64,000 bases of DNA, taken from NCBI RefSeq assembly GCF_937616625.2, contig NC_065570.1, positions 134,001-198,000 of the forward strand, written 5' to 3'. The stretch is from Mercurialis annua. Its lineage: Eukaryota > Streptophyta > Magnoliopsida > Malpighiales > Euphorbiaceae. The position numbers and the translations under genes are program-made. The notes below the pieces were generated by a model that did no database searches, was not told where the DNA came from, and saw nothing but the letters and a program-made list of their open reading frames with translations. Below are positions 13,401-25,920 of the stretch, in pieces (the stretch's first letter is position 1; every line of letters begins with the position of its first letter).

Positions 13401-16400
13401 TCGGGCTATCAAAACGCTAACTTAAATTAATCTGATTACCGAAACAATTGAACATTCTTATTTTTGGAAACACCATCGATAACTTCCGCATAGGTTCCAA
13501 CTTCATCTGGTACACGTAGGGGGTCAGTAAACGCGCCCAAATTCCCCTCCCTGAGCAATTTTGAGGAATGCAGAAGAGTCCCAAAAACGGGATAAAACGA
13601 TAATTTATTTATCAAATCACTTTTCTATGATTATAAATAATCCCAACTAGAAACATTGTCCGAATAACAAATAACTTATCGAGCTAACAAAATTCCTAGT
13701 TAAACTCAACTTTTCGAAAATCCCTTTTCTAGCCTACTTCGGGCTATCAAAACGCTTACTTAAAACTGTCTGATTACCAAAATAATTGAATATTCTTATT
13801 TTTTTCAACACCTTCTAAAACATCCGTTAAAGTTCCAACTTCATCCGGTACGTGTAGGGGGTCAAAAAACACACCCAAACTCTCCTCCCTGAGCTGTTTT
13901 GGGGAATGCAGACTAGCCCCAAAAACAGGATAAAACGATAATTAATTTATCAAATAACTTTTATATGATTTTCAATAAGCCCAACTAGGGACGTTGTCCG
14001 AATAACCGATAATTTATCGAGCTAACAAAATTCCTAGTTAAACACAACTTTTCAAAAATCCCTTTTCTATCCTATTTCGGACTATCAAACCGCTTACTTA
14101 ATACAGTCTGATTACAAAACTAAATAGACATTTTAATTGTCTGCAACACTGTCTAAAACTTCCGTTTAGGTTCCAACTTGATCCGGTACGCGTAAGGGGT
14201 CAAAAAACGAACCCAAATTCTCCTCCCGGAGCTGTTTTGGGGAATGCAGAAAAGCCCCAAAAATGGGATAAAACAATAATTAATTTATCAAATAACTTTT
14301 CTATTATTTTAAATAATCCCAACTAGAAACGTTGTCCGAATAACCGATAACTTATCGAGCTAACAAAATTCCTAGTTAAACTCAACTTTTCAAAAATCCC
14401 TTTTCTAGCCTACTTCGGGCTATCAAAACGCTAACTTAAATAAATATGATTACGAAACCAATTGAACATTATTATTTTCGAAAACACCAGCGATAACTTC
14501 CGCTTAGGTTCCAACTTCATCTGGTACACGTAGGGGGTCAGTAAACGCGCCCAAATTCCCCTCCCTGAGCAATTTTGGGGAATGCAGAAGAGTCCCAAAA
14601 ACGGGACAAAACGATAATTTATTTATCAAATCACTTTTCTATGATTATAAATAATCCCAACTAGAAACATTGTCCGAATAACAAATAACTTATCGAGCTA
14701 ACAAAATTCCTAGTTAAACTCAACTTTTCGAAAATCCCTTTTCTAGCCTACTTCGGGCTATCATCGCTTACTTAAAACTGTCTGATTACCAAATTAATTG
14801 AATATTCTTATTTTTTCAACACCTTCTAAAACTTCCGTTTAAGTTCCAACTTCATCCGGTAAGCGTAGGGGGTCAAAAAACACACCCAAACTCTCCTCCC
14901 TGAGCTGTTTTGGGGAATGCAGACTAGCCCCAAAAACAGGATTAAACGATAATTAATTTATCAAATAACTTTTATATGATTTTTAATAATCCCAACTAGA
15001 GACGTTGTCCGAATAACCGATAATTTATCGAGCTAACAAAATTCCTAGTTAAACACAACTTTTCAAAAATCCCTTTTCTATCCTATTTCGGACTATCAAA
15101 CCGCTTACTTAATACAGTATGATTACAAAACTAAATAGACATTTTAATTGTCTGCAACACTGTCTAAAACTTCCGTTTAGGTTCCAACTTGATCCGGTAC
15201 GCGTAAGGGATCAAAAAACGCGCCCAAAGTCCCCTCCCGGAGCTGTTTTGGGGAATGCAGAAAAGCCCCAAAAATGGGATAAAACAATAATTAATTTATC
15301 AAATAACTTTTCTATTATTTTAAATAATCCCAACTAGAAACGTTGTCCGAATAACCGATAACTTATCGAGCTAACAAAATTCCTAGTTAAACTCAACTTT
15401 TCAAAAATCCCTTTTCTAGCCTACTTCGGGCTATCAAAATGCTAACTTAAATTAATCCGATTACCGAACCAATTGAACATTCTTATTTTTGGAAACACCA
15501 TCGATAACTTCCGCATAGGTTCCAACTTCATCTGGTACACGTAGGGGGTCAGTAAACGCGCCCAAATTCCCCTCCCTGAGCAATTTTGGGGAATGCGGAA
15601 AAGTCCCAAAAACGGGATAAAACGATAATTTATTTATCAAATCACTTTTCTATGATTATAAATAATCCCAACTAGAAATATTGTCCGAATAACAAATAAC
15701 TTATCGAGCTAACAAAATTCCTAGTTAAACTCAACTTTTCAAAAATCTCTTTTCTAGCCTACTTCGGGCTATCAAAACGCTTACTTAAAACTGTCTGATT
15801 ACCAAAATAATTGAATATTCTTATTTTTTCAACACCTTCTAAAACTTCCGTTAAAGTTCCAACTTCATCCGGTACGCGTAGGGGGTCAAAAAACACACCC
15901 AAACTCTCCTCCCTGAGCTGTTTTGGGGAATGCAGACTAGCCCCAAAAACAGGATAAAACGATAATTAATTTATCAAATAACTTTTATATGATTTTCAAT
16001 AATCCCAACTAGAGACGTCCGAATAACCGATAATTTATCGAGCTAACAAAATTCCTAGTAAAACACAACTTTTCAAAAATCCCTTTTCTATCCTATTTCG
16101 GACTATCAAACCGCTTACTTAATACAGTCTGATTACAAAACTAAATAGACATTTTAATTGTCTGCAACACTGTCTAAAACTTCCGTTTAGGTTCCAACTT
16201 GATCCGGTACGCGTAAGGGGTCAAAAAACGCACCCAAACTCCCCTCCCGGAGCTGTTTTGGGGAATGCAGAAAAGCCCTAAAATTGGGATAAAACAATAA
16301 TTAATTTATCAAATAACTTTTCTATTATTTTAAATAATCCCAACTAGAAACGTTGTCCGAATAACCGATAACTTATCGAGCTAACAAAATTTCTAGTTAA

Positions 16401-16535
16401 ACTCAACTTTTCAAAAATCCCTTTTCTAGCCTACTTCGGGCTATCAAAACGCTAACTTAAATTAATCTGATTACCGAACCAATTGAACATTCTTATTTTT
16501 GGAAACACCATCGATAACTTCCGCATAGGTTCCAA
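7422..16535 (+). repeat. Three copies of a 9-mer higher-order repeat (~3037 bp)
   Basis: Equivalent points recur at 3037-3038 bp spacing. The same short ORF starts at 9044, 12081 and 15119. Type A heads with CCGCATAGG lie near 9447, 12484 and 15521. The private deletion 'CTATCATCGCTTAC' appears near 8685, 11722 and 14760. Within one copy the order is A-B-C three times, with subtype variants keeping their places. Copies look nearly identical, implying recent amplification as a 3 kb block. Confidence 0.85.
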
Positions 16536-19500
16536 CTTCATCTGGTACACGTAGGGGGTCAGTAAACGCGCCCAAATTCCCCTCCCTGAGCAATTTTGAG
16601 GAATGCAGAAGAGTCCCAAAAACGGGATTAAATGAAATTTATTTATCAAATCACTTTTCTATGATTATAAATAATCCCAACTAGAAACATTGTCCGAATA
16701 ACAAATAACTTATCGAGCTAACAAAATTCCTAGTTAAACTCAACTTTTCGAAAATCCCTTTTCTAGCCTACTTCGGGCTATCAAAACGCTTACTTAAAAC
16801 TGTCTGATTACCAAAATAATTGAATATTCTTATTTTTTTCAACACCTTCTAAAACATCCGTTAAAGTTCCAACTTCATCCGGTACGTGTAGGGGGTCAAA
16901 AAACACACCCAAACTCTCCTCCCTGAGCTGTTTTGGGGAATGCAAACTAGCCCCAAAAACAGGATAAAACGATAATTAATTTATCAAATAACTTTTATAT
17001 GATTTTCAATAATCCCAACTAGAGACGTTTTCCGAATAACCGATAATTAATCGAGCTAACAAAATTCCTAGTTAAACACAACTTTTCAAAAATCCCTTTT
17101 CTATCCTATTTCGGATTATCAAACCGCTTACTTAAAACAGTCTGATTACAAAACTAAATAGACATTTTAATTGTCTGCAACACTGTCTAAAACTTCCGTT
17201 TCGGTTCCAACTTGATCCGGTACGCGTAAGGGGTCAAAAAACGCACCCAAACTCCCCTCCCGGAGCTGTTTTGGGGAACGCAGAAAAGCCCCAAAAACGG
17301 GATTAAAAAATAATTAATTTATCAAATAACTTCTCTATTATTTTAAATAATCTCAACTAGAAACGTTGTCCGAATAACCGATAACTTATCGAGCTAACAA
17401 AATTCCTAGTTAAACTCAACTTTTCAAAAATCCCTTTTCTAGCCTACTTTGGGCTATCAAAATGCTAACTTAAATTAATTTGATTACCGAACCAATTGAA
17501 CATTCTTATTTTTGGAAACACCATCGATAACTTCCGCATAGGTTCCAACTTCATCTGGTACACGTAGGGGGTCAGTAAACGCGCCCAAATTCCCCTCCCT
17601 GAGCAATTTTGAGGAATGCAGAAAAGTCACAAAAACGGGATAAAACGATAATTTAATTATCAAATCACTTTTCTATGATTATAAATAATCCCAACTAGAA
17701 ACATTGTCCGAATAACAAATAACTTATCGAGCTAACAAAATTCCTAGTTAAACTCAACTTTTCAAAAATCTCTTTTCTAGCCTACTTCGGGCTATCAAAA
17801 CGCTTACTTAAAACTGTCTGATTACCAAAATAATTGAATATTCTTATTTTTTCAACACCTTCTAAAACTTCCGTTAAAGTTCCAACTTCATCCGTTACGC
17901 GTAGGGGTTAAAAAACACACCCAAACTCTCCTCCCTGAGCTGTTTTGGGGAATGCAGACTAGCCCCAAAAAAGGGATAAAACGATAATTAACTTATCAAA
18001 TAACTTTTATATGATTTTCAATAATCCCAACTAGAGACGTTGTCCGAATAACCGATAATTTATCAAGCTAACAAAATTCCTAGTAAAACACAACTTTTCA
18101 AAAATCCCTTTTCTATCCTATTTCGGACTATCAAACCGCTTACTTAATACAGTCTGATTACAAAACTAATTAGACATTTTAATTGTCTGCAACACTGTCT
18201 AAAACTTCCGTTTAGGTTCCAACTTTATCCGGTACGCGTAAGGGGTGAAAAAACGCACCCAAACTCCCCTCCCGGAGCTGTTTTGGGGAATGCGGAAAAG
18301 CCCAAAAAACGGGATAAAACAATAATTAATTTATCAAATAACTTTTCTATTATTTTAAATAATCCCAACTAGAAACGTTGTCCGAATAACCGATAACTTA
18401 TCGAGCTAACAAAATTCCTAGTTAAACTCAACTTTTCAAAAATCCCTTTTCTAGCCTACTTCGGTCTATCAAAACGCTAACTTAACTTAATCTGATTACC
18501 GAACCAATTGAACATTCTTATTTTCGGAAACACCATCGATAACTTCCGCTTAGGTTCCAACTTCATCTGGTACACGTAGGGGGTCAGTAAACGCGCCCAA
18601 ATTCCCCTCCCTGAGCAACTTTGGGGAATGCGGAAAAGTCCCAAAAACGGGATAAAACGATAATTTATTTATCAAATCACTTTTCTATGATTATAAATAA
18701 TTCCAACTAGAAACATTGTCCGAATAACAAATAACTTATCGAGCTAACAAAATTCCTAGCTAATCTCAACTTTTCAAAAATCTCTTTTCTAGCCTACTTC
18801 GGGCTATCAAAACGCTTACTTAAAACTGTTTGATTACCAAAATAATTGAATATTCTTATTTTTTCAACACCTTCTAAAACTTCCGTTAAAGTTCCAACTT
18901 CATCCGGTACGTGTAGGGGGTCAAAAAACACACCCAAACTCTCCTCCCTGAGCTGTTTTGGGGAATGCAGACTAGCCCCAAAAACAGGATAAAACGATAA
19001 TTAATTTATCAAATAACTTTTATATGATTTTCAATAATCCCAACTAGAGACGTTGTCCGAATAACCGATAATTTATCGAGCTAACAAAATTCCTAGTTAA
19101 ACACAACTTTTCAAAAATCCCTTTTCTATCCTATTTCGGACTATCAAACCGCTTACTTAATACAGTATGATTACAAAACTAAATTGACATTTTAATTGTC
19201 TGCAACACTGTCTAAAACTTCCGTTTAGGTTCCAACCTTATCCGGTACGCGTAAGGGGTCAAAAAACGCACCCAAATTCCCCTCCCGGAGCTGTTTTGGG
19301 GAATGCAGAAAAGCCCCAAAAATGGGATAAAACAATAATTAATTTATCAAATAACTTTTCTATTATTTTAAATAATCCCAACTAGAAACGTTGTCCGAAT
19401 AACCGATAACTTATCGAGCTAACAAAATTCCTAGTTAAACTCCACTTTTCAAAAATCCCTTTTCTAGCCTACTTCGGGCTATCAAAAGGCTAACTTAAAT

Positions 19501-22500
19501 TAATCTGATTACCGAACCAATTGAACATTCTTATTTTTGGAAACACCATCGATAACTTCCGCATAGGTTCCAACTTCATCTGGTACACGTAGGGGGTCAG
19601 TAAACGCGCCCAAATTCCCCTCCCTGAGCAATTTTGAGGAATGCAGAAGAGTCCCAAAAACGGGATAAAACGATAATTTATTTATCAAATCACTTTTCTA
19701 TGATTATAAATAATCCCAACTAGAAACATTGTCCGAATAACAAATAACTTATCGAGCTAACAAAATTCCTAGTTAAACTCAACTTTTCGAAAATCCCTTT
19801 TCTAGCCTACTTCGGGCTATCAAACGCTTACTTAAAACAGCCTGATTACCAAAATAATTGAATATTCTTATTTTTTCAACACCTTCTAAAACTTCCGTTT
19901 AAGTTCCAACTTCATCCGGTAAGCGTAGGGGGTCAAAAAATACACCCAAACTCTCCTCCCTGAGCTGTTTTGGGGAATGCAGACTAGCCCAAAAAACAGG
20001 ATAAAACGATAATTAATTTATCAAATTACTTTTATATGATTTTCAATAATCCCAACTAGAGACGTTGTCCGAATAACCGATAATTTATCGAGCTAACAAA
20101 ATTCCTAGTTAAACACAACTTTTCATAAATCCCTTTTCTATCCTATTTCGGACTATCAAACCGCTTACTTAATACAGTCTGATTACAAAACTAAATAGAC
20201 ATTTTAATTGTCTGCAACACTGTCTAAAACTTCCGTTTAGGTTCCAACTTGATCCGGTACGCGTAAGGGGTCAAAAAACGCACCCAAACTCCCCTCCCAG
20301 AGCTGTTTTGGGGAATGCAGAAAAGCCCCAAAAATGGGATAAAACAATAATTAATTTATCAAATAACTTTTCTATTATTTTAAATAATCCCAACTAGAAA
20401 CGTTGTCCGAATAACCGATAACTTATCGAGCTAACAAAATTCCTAGTTAAACTCAACTTTTCAAAAATCCCTTTTCTAGCCTACTTCGGGCTATCAAAAG
20501 GCTAACATAAATTAATCTGATTACCGAACCAATTGAACATTCTTATTTTTGGAAACACCATCGATAACTTCCGCATAGGTTCCAACTTCATCTGGTACAC
20601 GTAGGGGGTCAGTAAACGCGCCCAAATTCCCCTCCCTGAGCAATTTTGAGGAATGCAGAAAAGTCCCAAAAACGGGATAAAACGATAATTTATTTATCAA
20701 ATCACTTTTCTATGATTATAAATAATCCCAACTAGAAACATTGTCCGAATAACAAATAACTTATCGAGCTAACAAAATTCCTAGTTATACTAAACTTTTC
20801 GAAAATCCCTTTTCTAGCCTACTTCGGGCTATCAAAACGCTTACTTAAAACTGTCTGATTACCAAAATAATTGAATATTCTTATTTTTTCAACACCTTCT
20901 AAAACTTCCGTTAAAGTTCCAACTTCATCCGGTACGTGTAGGGGGGTCAAAAAACACACCCAAACTCTCCTCCCTGGGCTGTTTTGGGGAATGCAGACTA
21001 GCCCTAAAAATAGGATAAAACGATAATTAATTTATCAAATAACTTTTATATGATTTTCAATAATCCCAACTAGAGACGTTGTCCGAATAACCGATAATTT
21101 ATCGAGCTAACAAAATTCCTAGTTAAACACAACTTTTCAAAAATCCCTTTTCTATCCTATTTCGGACTATCAAACCGCTTACTTAATACAGTCTAATTAC
21201 AAAACTAAATAGACATTTTAATTGTCTGCAACACTTTCTAAAACTTCCGTTTAGGTTCCAACTTGATCCGGTACGCGTAAGGGGTCAAAAAACGCACCCA
21301 AACTCCCCTCCCGGAGCTGTTTTGGTGAATGCAGAAAAGCCCCAAAAATGGGATAAAAAAATAATTAATTTATCAAATAAATTTTCTATTATTTTAAATA
21401 ATCTCAACTAGAAACGTTTTCCGAATAACCGATAACTTATCGAGCTAACAAAATTCCTAGTTAAACTCAACTTTTCAAAAATCCCTTTTCTAGCCTACTT
21501 CGGGCTATCAAAATGCTAACTTAAATTAATCTGATTACCGAACCAATTGAACATTCTTATTTTTGGAAACACCATCGATAACTTCCGCATAGGTTCCAAC
21601 TTCATCTGGTACACGTAGGGGGTCAGTAAACGCGCCCAAATTCCCCTCCCTGAGCAATTTTGGGGTATGCGGAAAAGTCCCAAAAACGGGATAAAACGAT
21701 AATTTATTCATCAAATCACTTTTCTATGATTATAAATAATCCCAACTAGAAACATTGTCCGAATAACAAATAACTTATCGAGCTAACAAAATTCCTAGTT
21801 AAACTCAACTTTTCAAAAATCTCTTTTCTAGCCTACTTCGGGCTATCAAAACGCTTACTTAAAACTGTCTGATTACCAAAATAATTGAATATTCTTATTT
21901 TTTCAACGCCTTCTAAAACTTTCGTTAAAGTTCCAACTTCATCTGGTACGCGTAGGGGGTCAAAAAACACCCCCAAACTCTCCTCCCTGAGCTGTTTTGG
22001 GGAATGCAAACTAGCCCCAAAAACGGGATAAAACGATAATTAACTTATCAAATAACTTTTATATGATTTTCAATAATCCCAACTAGAGACGTTGTCCAAA
22101 TAACCGATAATTTATCGAGCTAACAAAATTCCTAGTTAAACACAACTTTTCAAAAATCCCTTTTCTATCCTATTTCGGACTATCAAACCGCTTACTTACT
22201 AAAGTCTGATTACAAAACTAAATAGACATTTTAATTGTCTGCAGCACTGTCTAAAACTTCCGTTTAGGTTCCAACTTGATCCGGTACGCGTAAGGGGTAA
22301 AAAAACGCACCCAAACTCCCCTCCCGGAGCTGTTTTGGGGAATGCAGAAAAGCCCAAAAAATGGGATAAAACAATAATTAATTTATCAAATAACTTTTCT
22401 ATTATTTTAAATAATCCCAACTAGAAACGTTGTCCGAATAACAGATAACTTATCGACTAACAAAATTCCTAGTTAAACTCAACTTTTCAAAAATCACTTT

Positions 22501-23234
22501 TCTAGCCTACTTCGGTCTATCAAAACGCTAACTTAACTTAATCTGATTACCGAACCAATTGAACATTCTTATTTTCGGAAACACCATCGATAACTTCCGC
22601 TTAGGTTCCAACTTCATCTGGTACACGTAGAGGGTCAGTAAACGCGCCCAAATTCCCCTCCCTGAGCAATTTTGGGGAATGCGGAAAAGTCCCAAAAACG
22701 GGATAAAACGATAATTTATTTATCAAATCACTTTTCTATGATTATAAATAATCCCAACTAGAAACATTGTCCGAATAACAAATAACTTATCAAGCTAACA
22801 AAATTCCTAGTTAAACTCAACTTTTCAAAAATCCCTTTTCTAGCCTACTTCGGGATATCAAAACGCTTACTTAAATTAATCTGATTACCAAACCAATTGA
22901 ACATTCTTATTTTTGGAAACACCATCGATAACTTCCGCTTAGGTTCCAACTTCATCTGGTACACGTAGGGGGTCAGTAAACGCGCCCAAATTCCCCTCCC
23001 TGAGCAATTTTGGGGAATGTAGAAAAGTCCCAAAAACGGGATAAAACGATAATTTATTTATCAAATCACTTTTCTATGATTATAAATAATCCTAACTAGA
23101 AACATTGTCCGAATAATAAATAACTTATCGAGCTAACAAAATTCCAAGTTAAACTTAACTTTTCAAAAATCCCTTTTCTAGTCTACTTCGGGATATCAAA
23201 ACGCTTACTTAAAACAGTCTGATTACCAAAATAA
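16536..23234 (+). repeat. Less regular right part of the satellite array
   Basis: The A-B-C alternation continues, but the 3037 bp periodicity is no longer clear and private substitutions accumulate (for example GGGCTGTTTT near 20975, TTGGTGAATG near 21322). The last monomer (head about 22946) has an A-type tail that stops after CTGATTACCAAAATAA at about 23234. Confidence 0.7.
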
Positions 23235-23253
23235 ACCCTAAACTCTAAACCCT
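23233..23253 (-). repeat. Short degenerate telomere-like motif at the array edge
   Basis: Immediately where the satellite stops there are three imperfect units: AAACCCTA, then AACTCTA, then AACCCT. On the minus strand these resemble the plant telomere unit TTTAGGG. Twenty bases are too few to prove a telomeric origin; it may be a repair filler or chance. Confidence 0.45.
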
Positions 23254-23884
23254 CTTTCCTAGGTTACATACGTATGTTCATATGATGCATGTCCTATTAA
23301 TGCATGCATTGATGTATGTAGTGATGCATTTCTATCAATGTCGTGGCAATCATGTATTTTTGTATCGGGTCTAGGCACAATTATGCTTTCAGAATCGTTA
23401 AACAAATAACTTTTAAATGTTATAAACATCGAGTTTTGTAAGTTCTCTAGACCTTTAAACTCTGCTTCTGGAAAGTTCCTCAACTTCTACAACTTTGCAT
23501 TCCTTCTTCACACTCTTTCTGAAATTTCGATCGATCGAATCCTATAGCTTTTCTCACGCTATCTGATGCTAAACACCCATATATATAACATCAAATCACA
23601 TTCACATCAATTATATTCTATTCATTGGAGGCAATACATCTCCTAGAAGCTTCATTTCAAAAAGCATATCATGTATGCCTGTCTCATCGAAACAACATAT
23701 ACGTATATATCTCGTATATACGTGTCACAAGAAATAAATAAGGACTTCACAAATCATTTATGGCTCTTATCACAAAACACCTCACACAGATGACTTGGAT
23801 CAGACAGAACTCAACTCTATAGCTGCAGTAGTTCCTAGGTTACTTACTGACAAACGCATCTTTGCAGAGGTAACTGGACCAACT
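23254..23884 (-). mobile_element. Truncated internal region of chromovirus-like element 1
   Basis: Read on the minus strand, this follows the primer-binding site. Its first part matches the equivalent segment of the complete element (35141-35290): both have GGTCCAGTTACC, GTCAGTAAGTAA and CCTAGGAACTACT in the same order. It runs only about 630 bp before the satellite begins, so all coding sequence is missing. No gene is visible. Confidence 0.7.
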
Positions 23885-23896
23885 GCTCTGATACCA
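23885..23896 (-). other. Primer-binding site, initiator tRNA-Met type
   Basis: The minus strand reads TGGTATCAGAGC, the standard plant LTR-retrotransposon site complementary to the initiator tRNA-Met 3' end. It lies 4 bp from the LTR end at 23901, fixing the element's minus orientation. Confidence 0.9.
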
Positions 23897-24094
23897 CAAT
23901 TGTCACGACCCAAATTATTGAGCCGAGACCGGTGCTAGGGAATGGGAGTGGTAGCTCCGAAACCCGTAGCAAGCCTAAAACCACTAATAATTTTTCTCAT
24001 TTAAAGGTATAATATTATATGTAAATATTTTCAGAAAAACTCTTTTTGAAGATGCATTTATAGATATTAAAATATCATTTTACAATATAAAATA

Positions 24095-24380
24095 GGCTAA
24101 ACCCATCTAAAGACCCTTGTAATATATCATTTTTGTTCAAAAAATCCTCGTACTATTTTTTTGTTCTTCAGGTCCCTGTACTTGGCAAAATTCCGATTTT
24201 TAGGTCCTTTTGAGGGACTGGAGGAACAAAAAAATTGTAAATAGAGGGACTGGAAAAAACTAAAAAAGGACCTAAAAATCAAAAATTATGTAAGTAGAAG
24301 GACTTGAAGAACAAAAAAATAGTATAGGGGCTTTTTGAACAAAAATGATATAGTACAAGGGCCTGTAGATGGGTTTAGCC
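24095..24380. mobile_element. 286 bp foldback MITE with 9-bp target duplication
   Basis: Both ends read GGCTAAACCCATCT as inverted repeats, and the arms stay complementary towards the centre. It is flanked by a perfect 9-bp direct repeat TATAAAATA (24086-24094 and 24381-24389). Nine-base duplications are typical of Mutator-like elements. It lies inside the LTR at 23901-26933, so it is younger than that LTR. No coding capacity. Confidence 0.85.
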
Positions 24381-25477
24381 TATAAAATACTATTTGAAGT
24401 CAAAATGTTTATCTAATACTGACAGCTACTGACTACTGCAGCTCTAGGAATTTATACTTGTGCAAGTCCAATGACTTCTGGCACAATAGAGATGGCTTGT
24501 CTGATCCGACTTCTAATACCTGCAAACATCAGAGTGAGGGGTCAGTATTTGGGAAAATACTGAGTGAGTATGCAACTTATTATCGGTATTATCAAAATAC
24601 ACATCGCATACTCAAACATATATATATCTATCTCGATATGATATAAAAATAACATAATATTCATAAATAGCAGATCCGACCGAAACCCTAATCTTAAACT
24701 CTGAACTTATCTTATTCCGAATATTCGAATCAAACTGATCCAAATGGTCCGACCCGGGAGTGTTCACACTCAACCACGTCAGCCGCGACCAATCTCTTAA
24801 TCTCAAAGTGTGAGTCCAACTCACTGGTGGGTCCAACCCACTAGATACGGGGCTCTGGTTACACCGTAACCGAGTTCTCACTCGTATCACATTCATATCG
24901 TATGCGCATTTCGTAATCTCATAGACAATCTAGACACGCTAGACTGACTCAAATACTGGTGATCACACAGCCTATTGACACCCAATAGGTAGTTGGTTTC
25001 TTCGAATCGCACACTAGATATTCATATTCAGAACAATGAATATAACATCATTCATATAATCAAATTCACCGAACATAACATCTTATACGAACAAATCATA
25101 TAAATGCGATGTATTGATAATAATATTCATAATGTATGAAAATAACTTTAATAATAATAATAATACGCGAAAGTAAATTGCCACTCACAGAACCCGCTAT
25201 CCAAAACTGCATTATTGTCCGATCACGTAGGTTTCATGCGTCATTCCATTACGTAGCTATTCCAGCTCGTCGGCCTGGTAGCTTGTCGATATGTCAATTA
25301 CCTATTCAAGTCACGCGTTCATAAACGTAAACTTAGTATCAACATCCTAACCACATTCTTTATGTTCTAAGTCCAAGTTTCACATTTTCGGAGTCCGTAA
25401 ATAAAAATCAAGTTGAAACACTTCACGTCGGACCTCGGGACACCATTCCCACTTTAAAACAGGTATGCCAAGCCTTC

Positions 25478-25555
25478 CTCGCGTCGTGAGGCACTCCCTC
25501 ACGTCATGAGGGAGCTCCTCACGTCGTGAGGAGCATCCTCACGTCGTGAGGATGT
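25478..25555. repeat. Palindrome cluster in LTR of element 1
   Basis: Several adjacent short palindromes of the form CTCACGTCGTGAG, including CCTCACGTCGTGAGG and CCCTCACGTCATGAGGG. They sit where the complete element also has such clusters. Each is CpG-containing with an ACGT core. Confidence 0.85.
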
Positions 25556-25878
25556 GTTTTCTGACTCCAATTACGATACCGACGTGTTTCCAACTTACTA
25601 ACACATATCCATAATCATAACAATACTCTAGACAACCAAAAACGTGATAATAATTGCTCAAACGAATCGCATACGCGAATTCAATGAAACCGCTCGATTG
25701 AAAACCTAGGCAGCAACTATATCCTCACTTACATAAACCAATTATTGGTTCTTACCTCATTTTGATGCTCTAGGATGATAGATAATCCTATCCGCTTTCC
25801 AACGCCACGAGAATCGCTCAATTTCGAGTCCGAACGAAGAAATTAAGCCAATTGCAAGTTCGCTCGTTTCGCGAAATT

Positions 25879-25920
25879 ATGTCTCACGTCGTGAGATATT
25901 GTCTCACGTCGTGAGACAGC
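25879..25920. repeat. Second palindrome pair in LTR of element 1
   Basis: Two copies of TCTCACGTCGTGAGA separated by a few bases, about 330 bp from the first cluster. Same ACGT-centred type. Confidence 0.8.

Larger units (their letters stand above)
1..23234 (+). repeat. Satellite array, ~337 bp monomers in three subtypes
   Basis: About 69 head-to-tail monomers of roughly 331-341 bp; the array runs off the left edge. I phased monomers at the recurring 'TTCCAACTT[C/G]ATC' motif (starts at 1, 339, 677, 1012, 1351, 1682, 2020 and so on). Three subtypes normally alternate. Type A has CTGGTACACG followed by GTAAACGC. Type B has CCGGTACGCGTAGGGGGTC. Type C has TTGATCCGGTACGCGTAAG. Tails differ too: A ends TTCAACACCTTC, B ends TTGTCTGCAACACTGTC, C ends GGAAACACCATCG. 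The length is close to two nucleosome repeats, as in many plant satellites (general knowledge). Small 60-75 aa ORFs recur only because the monomers recur; none is a gene. I do not recognise the satellite family. Confidence 0.97.

Noticed and set aside
1..23234. Recurrent 62-74 codon ORFs in the satellite
   Set aside because: They repeat only because the monomers do, occur on both strands, carry no domain, and are broken by ordinary monomer variation.
1..23234. CENP-B box in the monomers
   Set aside because: No sequence close to the TTCG-x4-A-x2-CGGG core was found in the monomers I read.
1..23234. CRISPR array or rDNA spacer
   Set aside because: Unit length of about 337 bp, no spacer/repeat alternation, eukaryotic context, and no rRNA sequence present.
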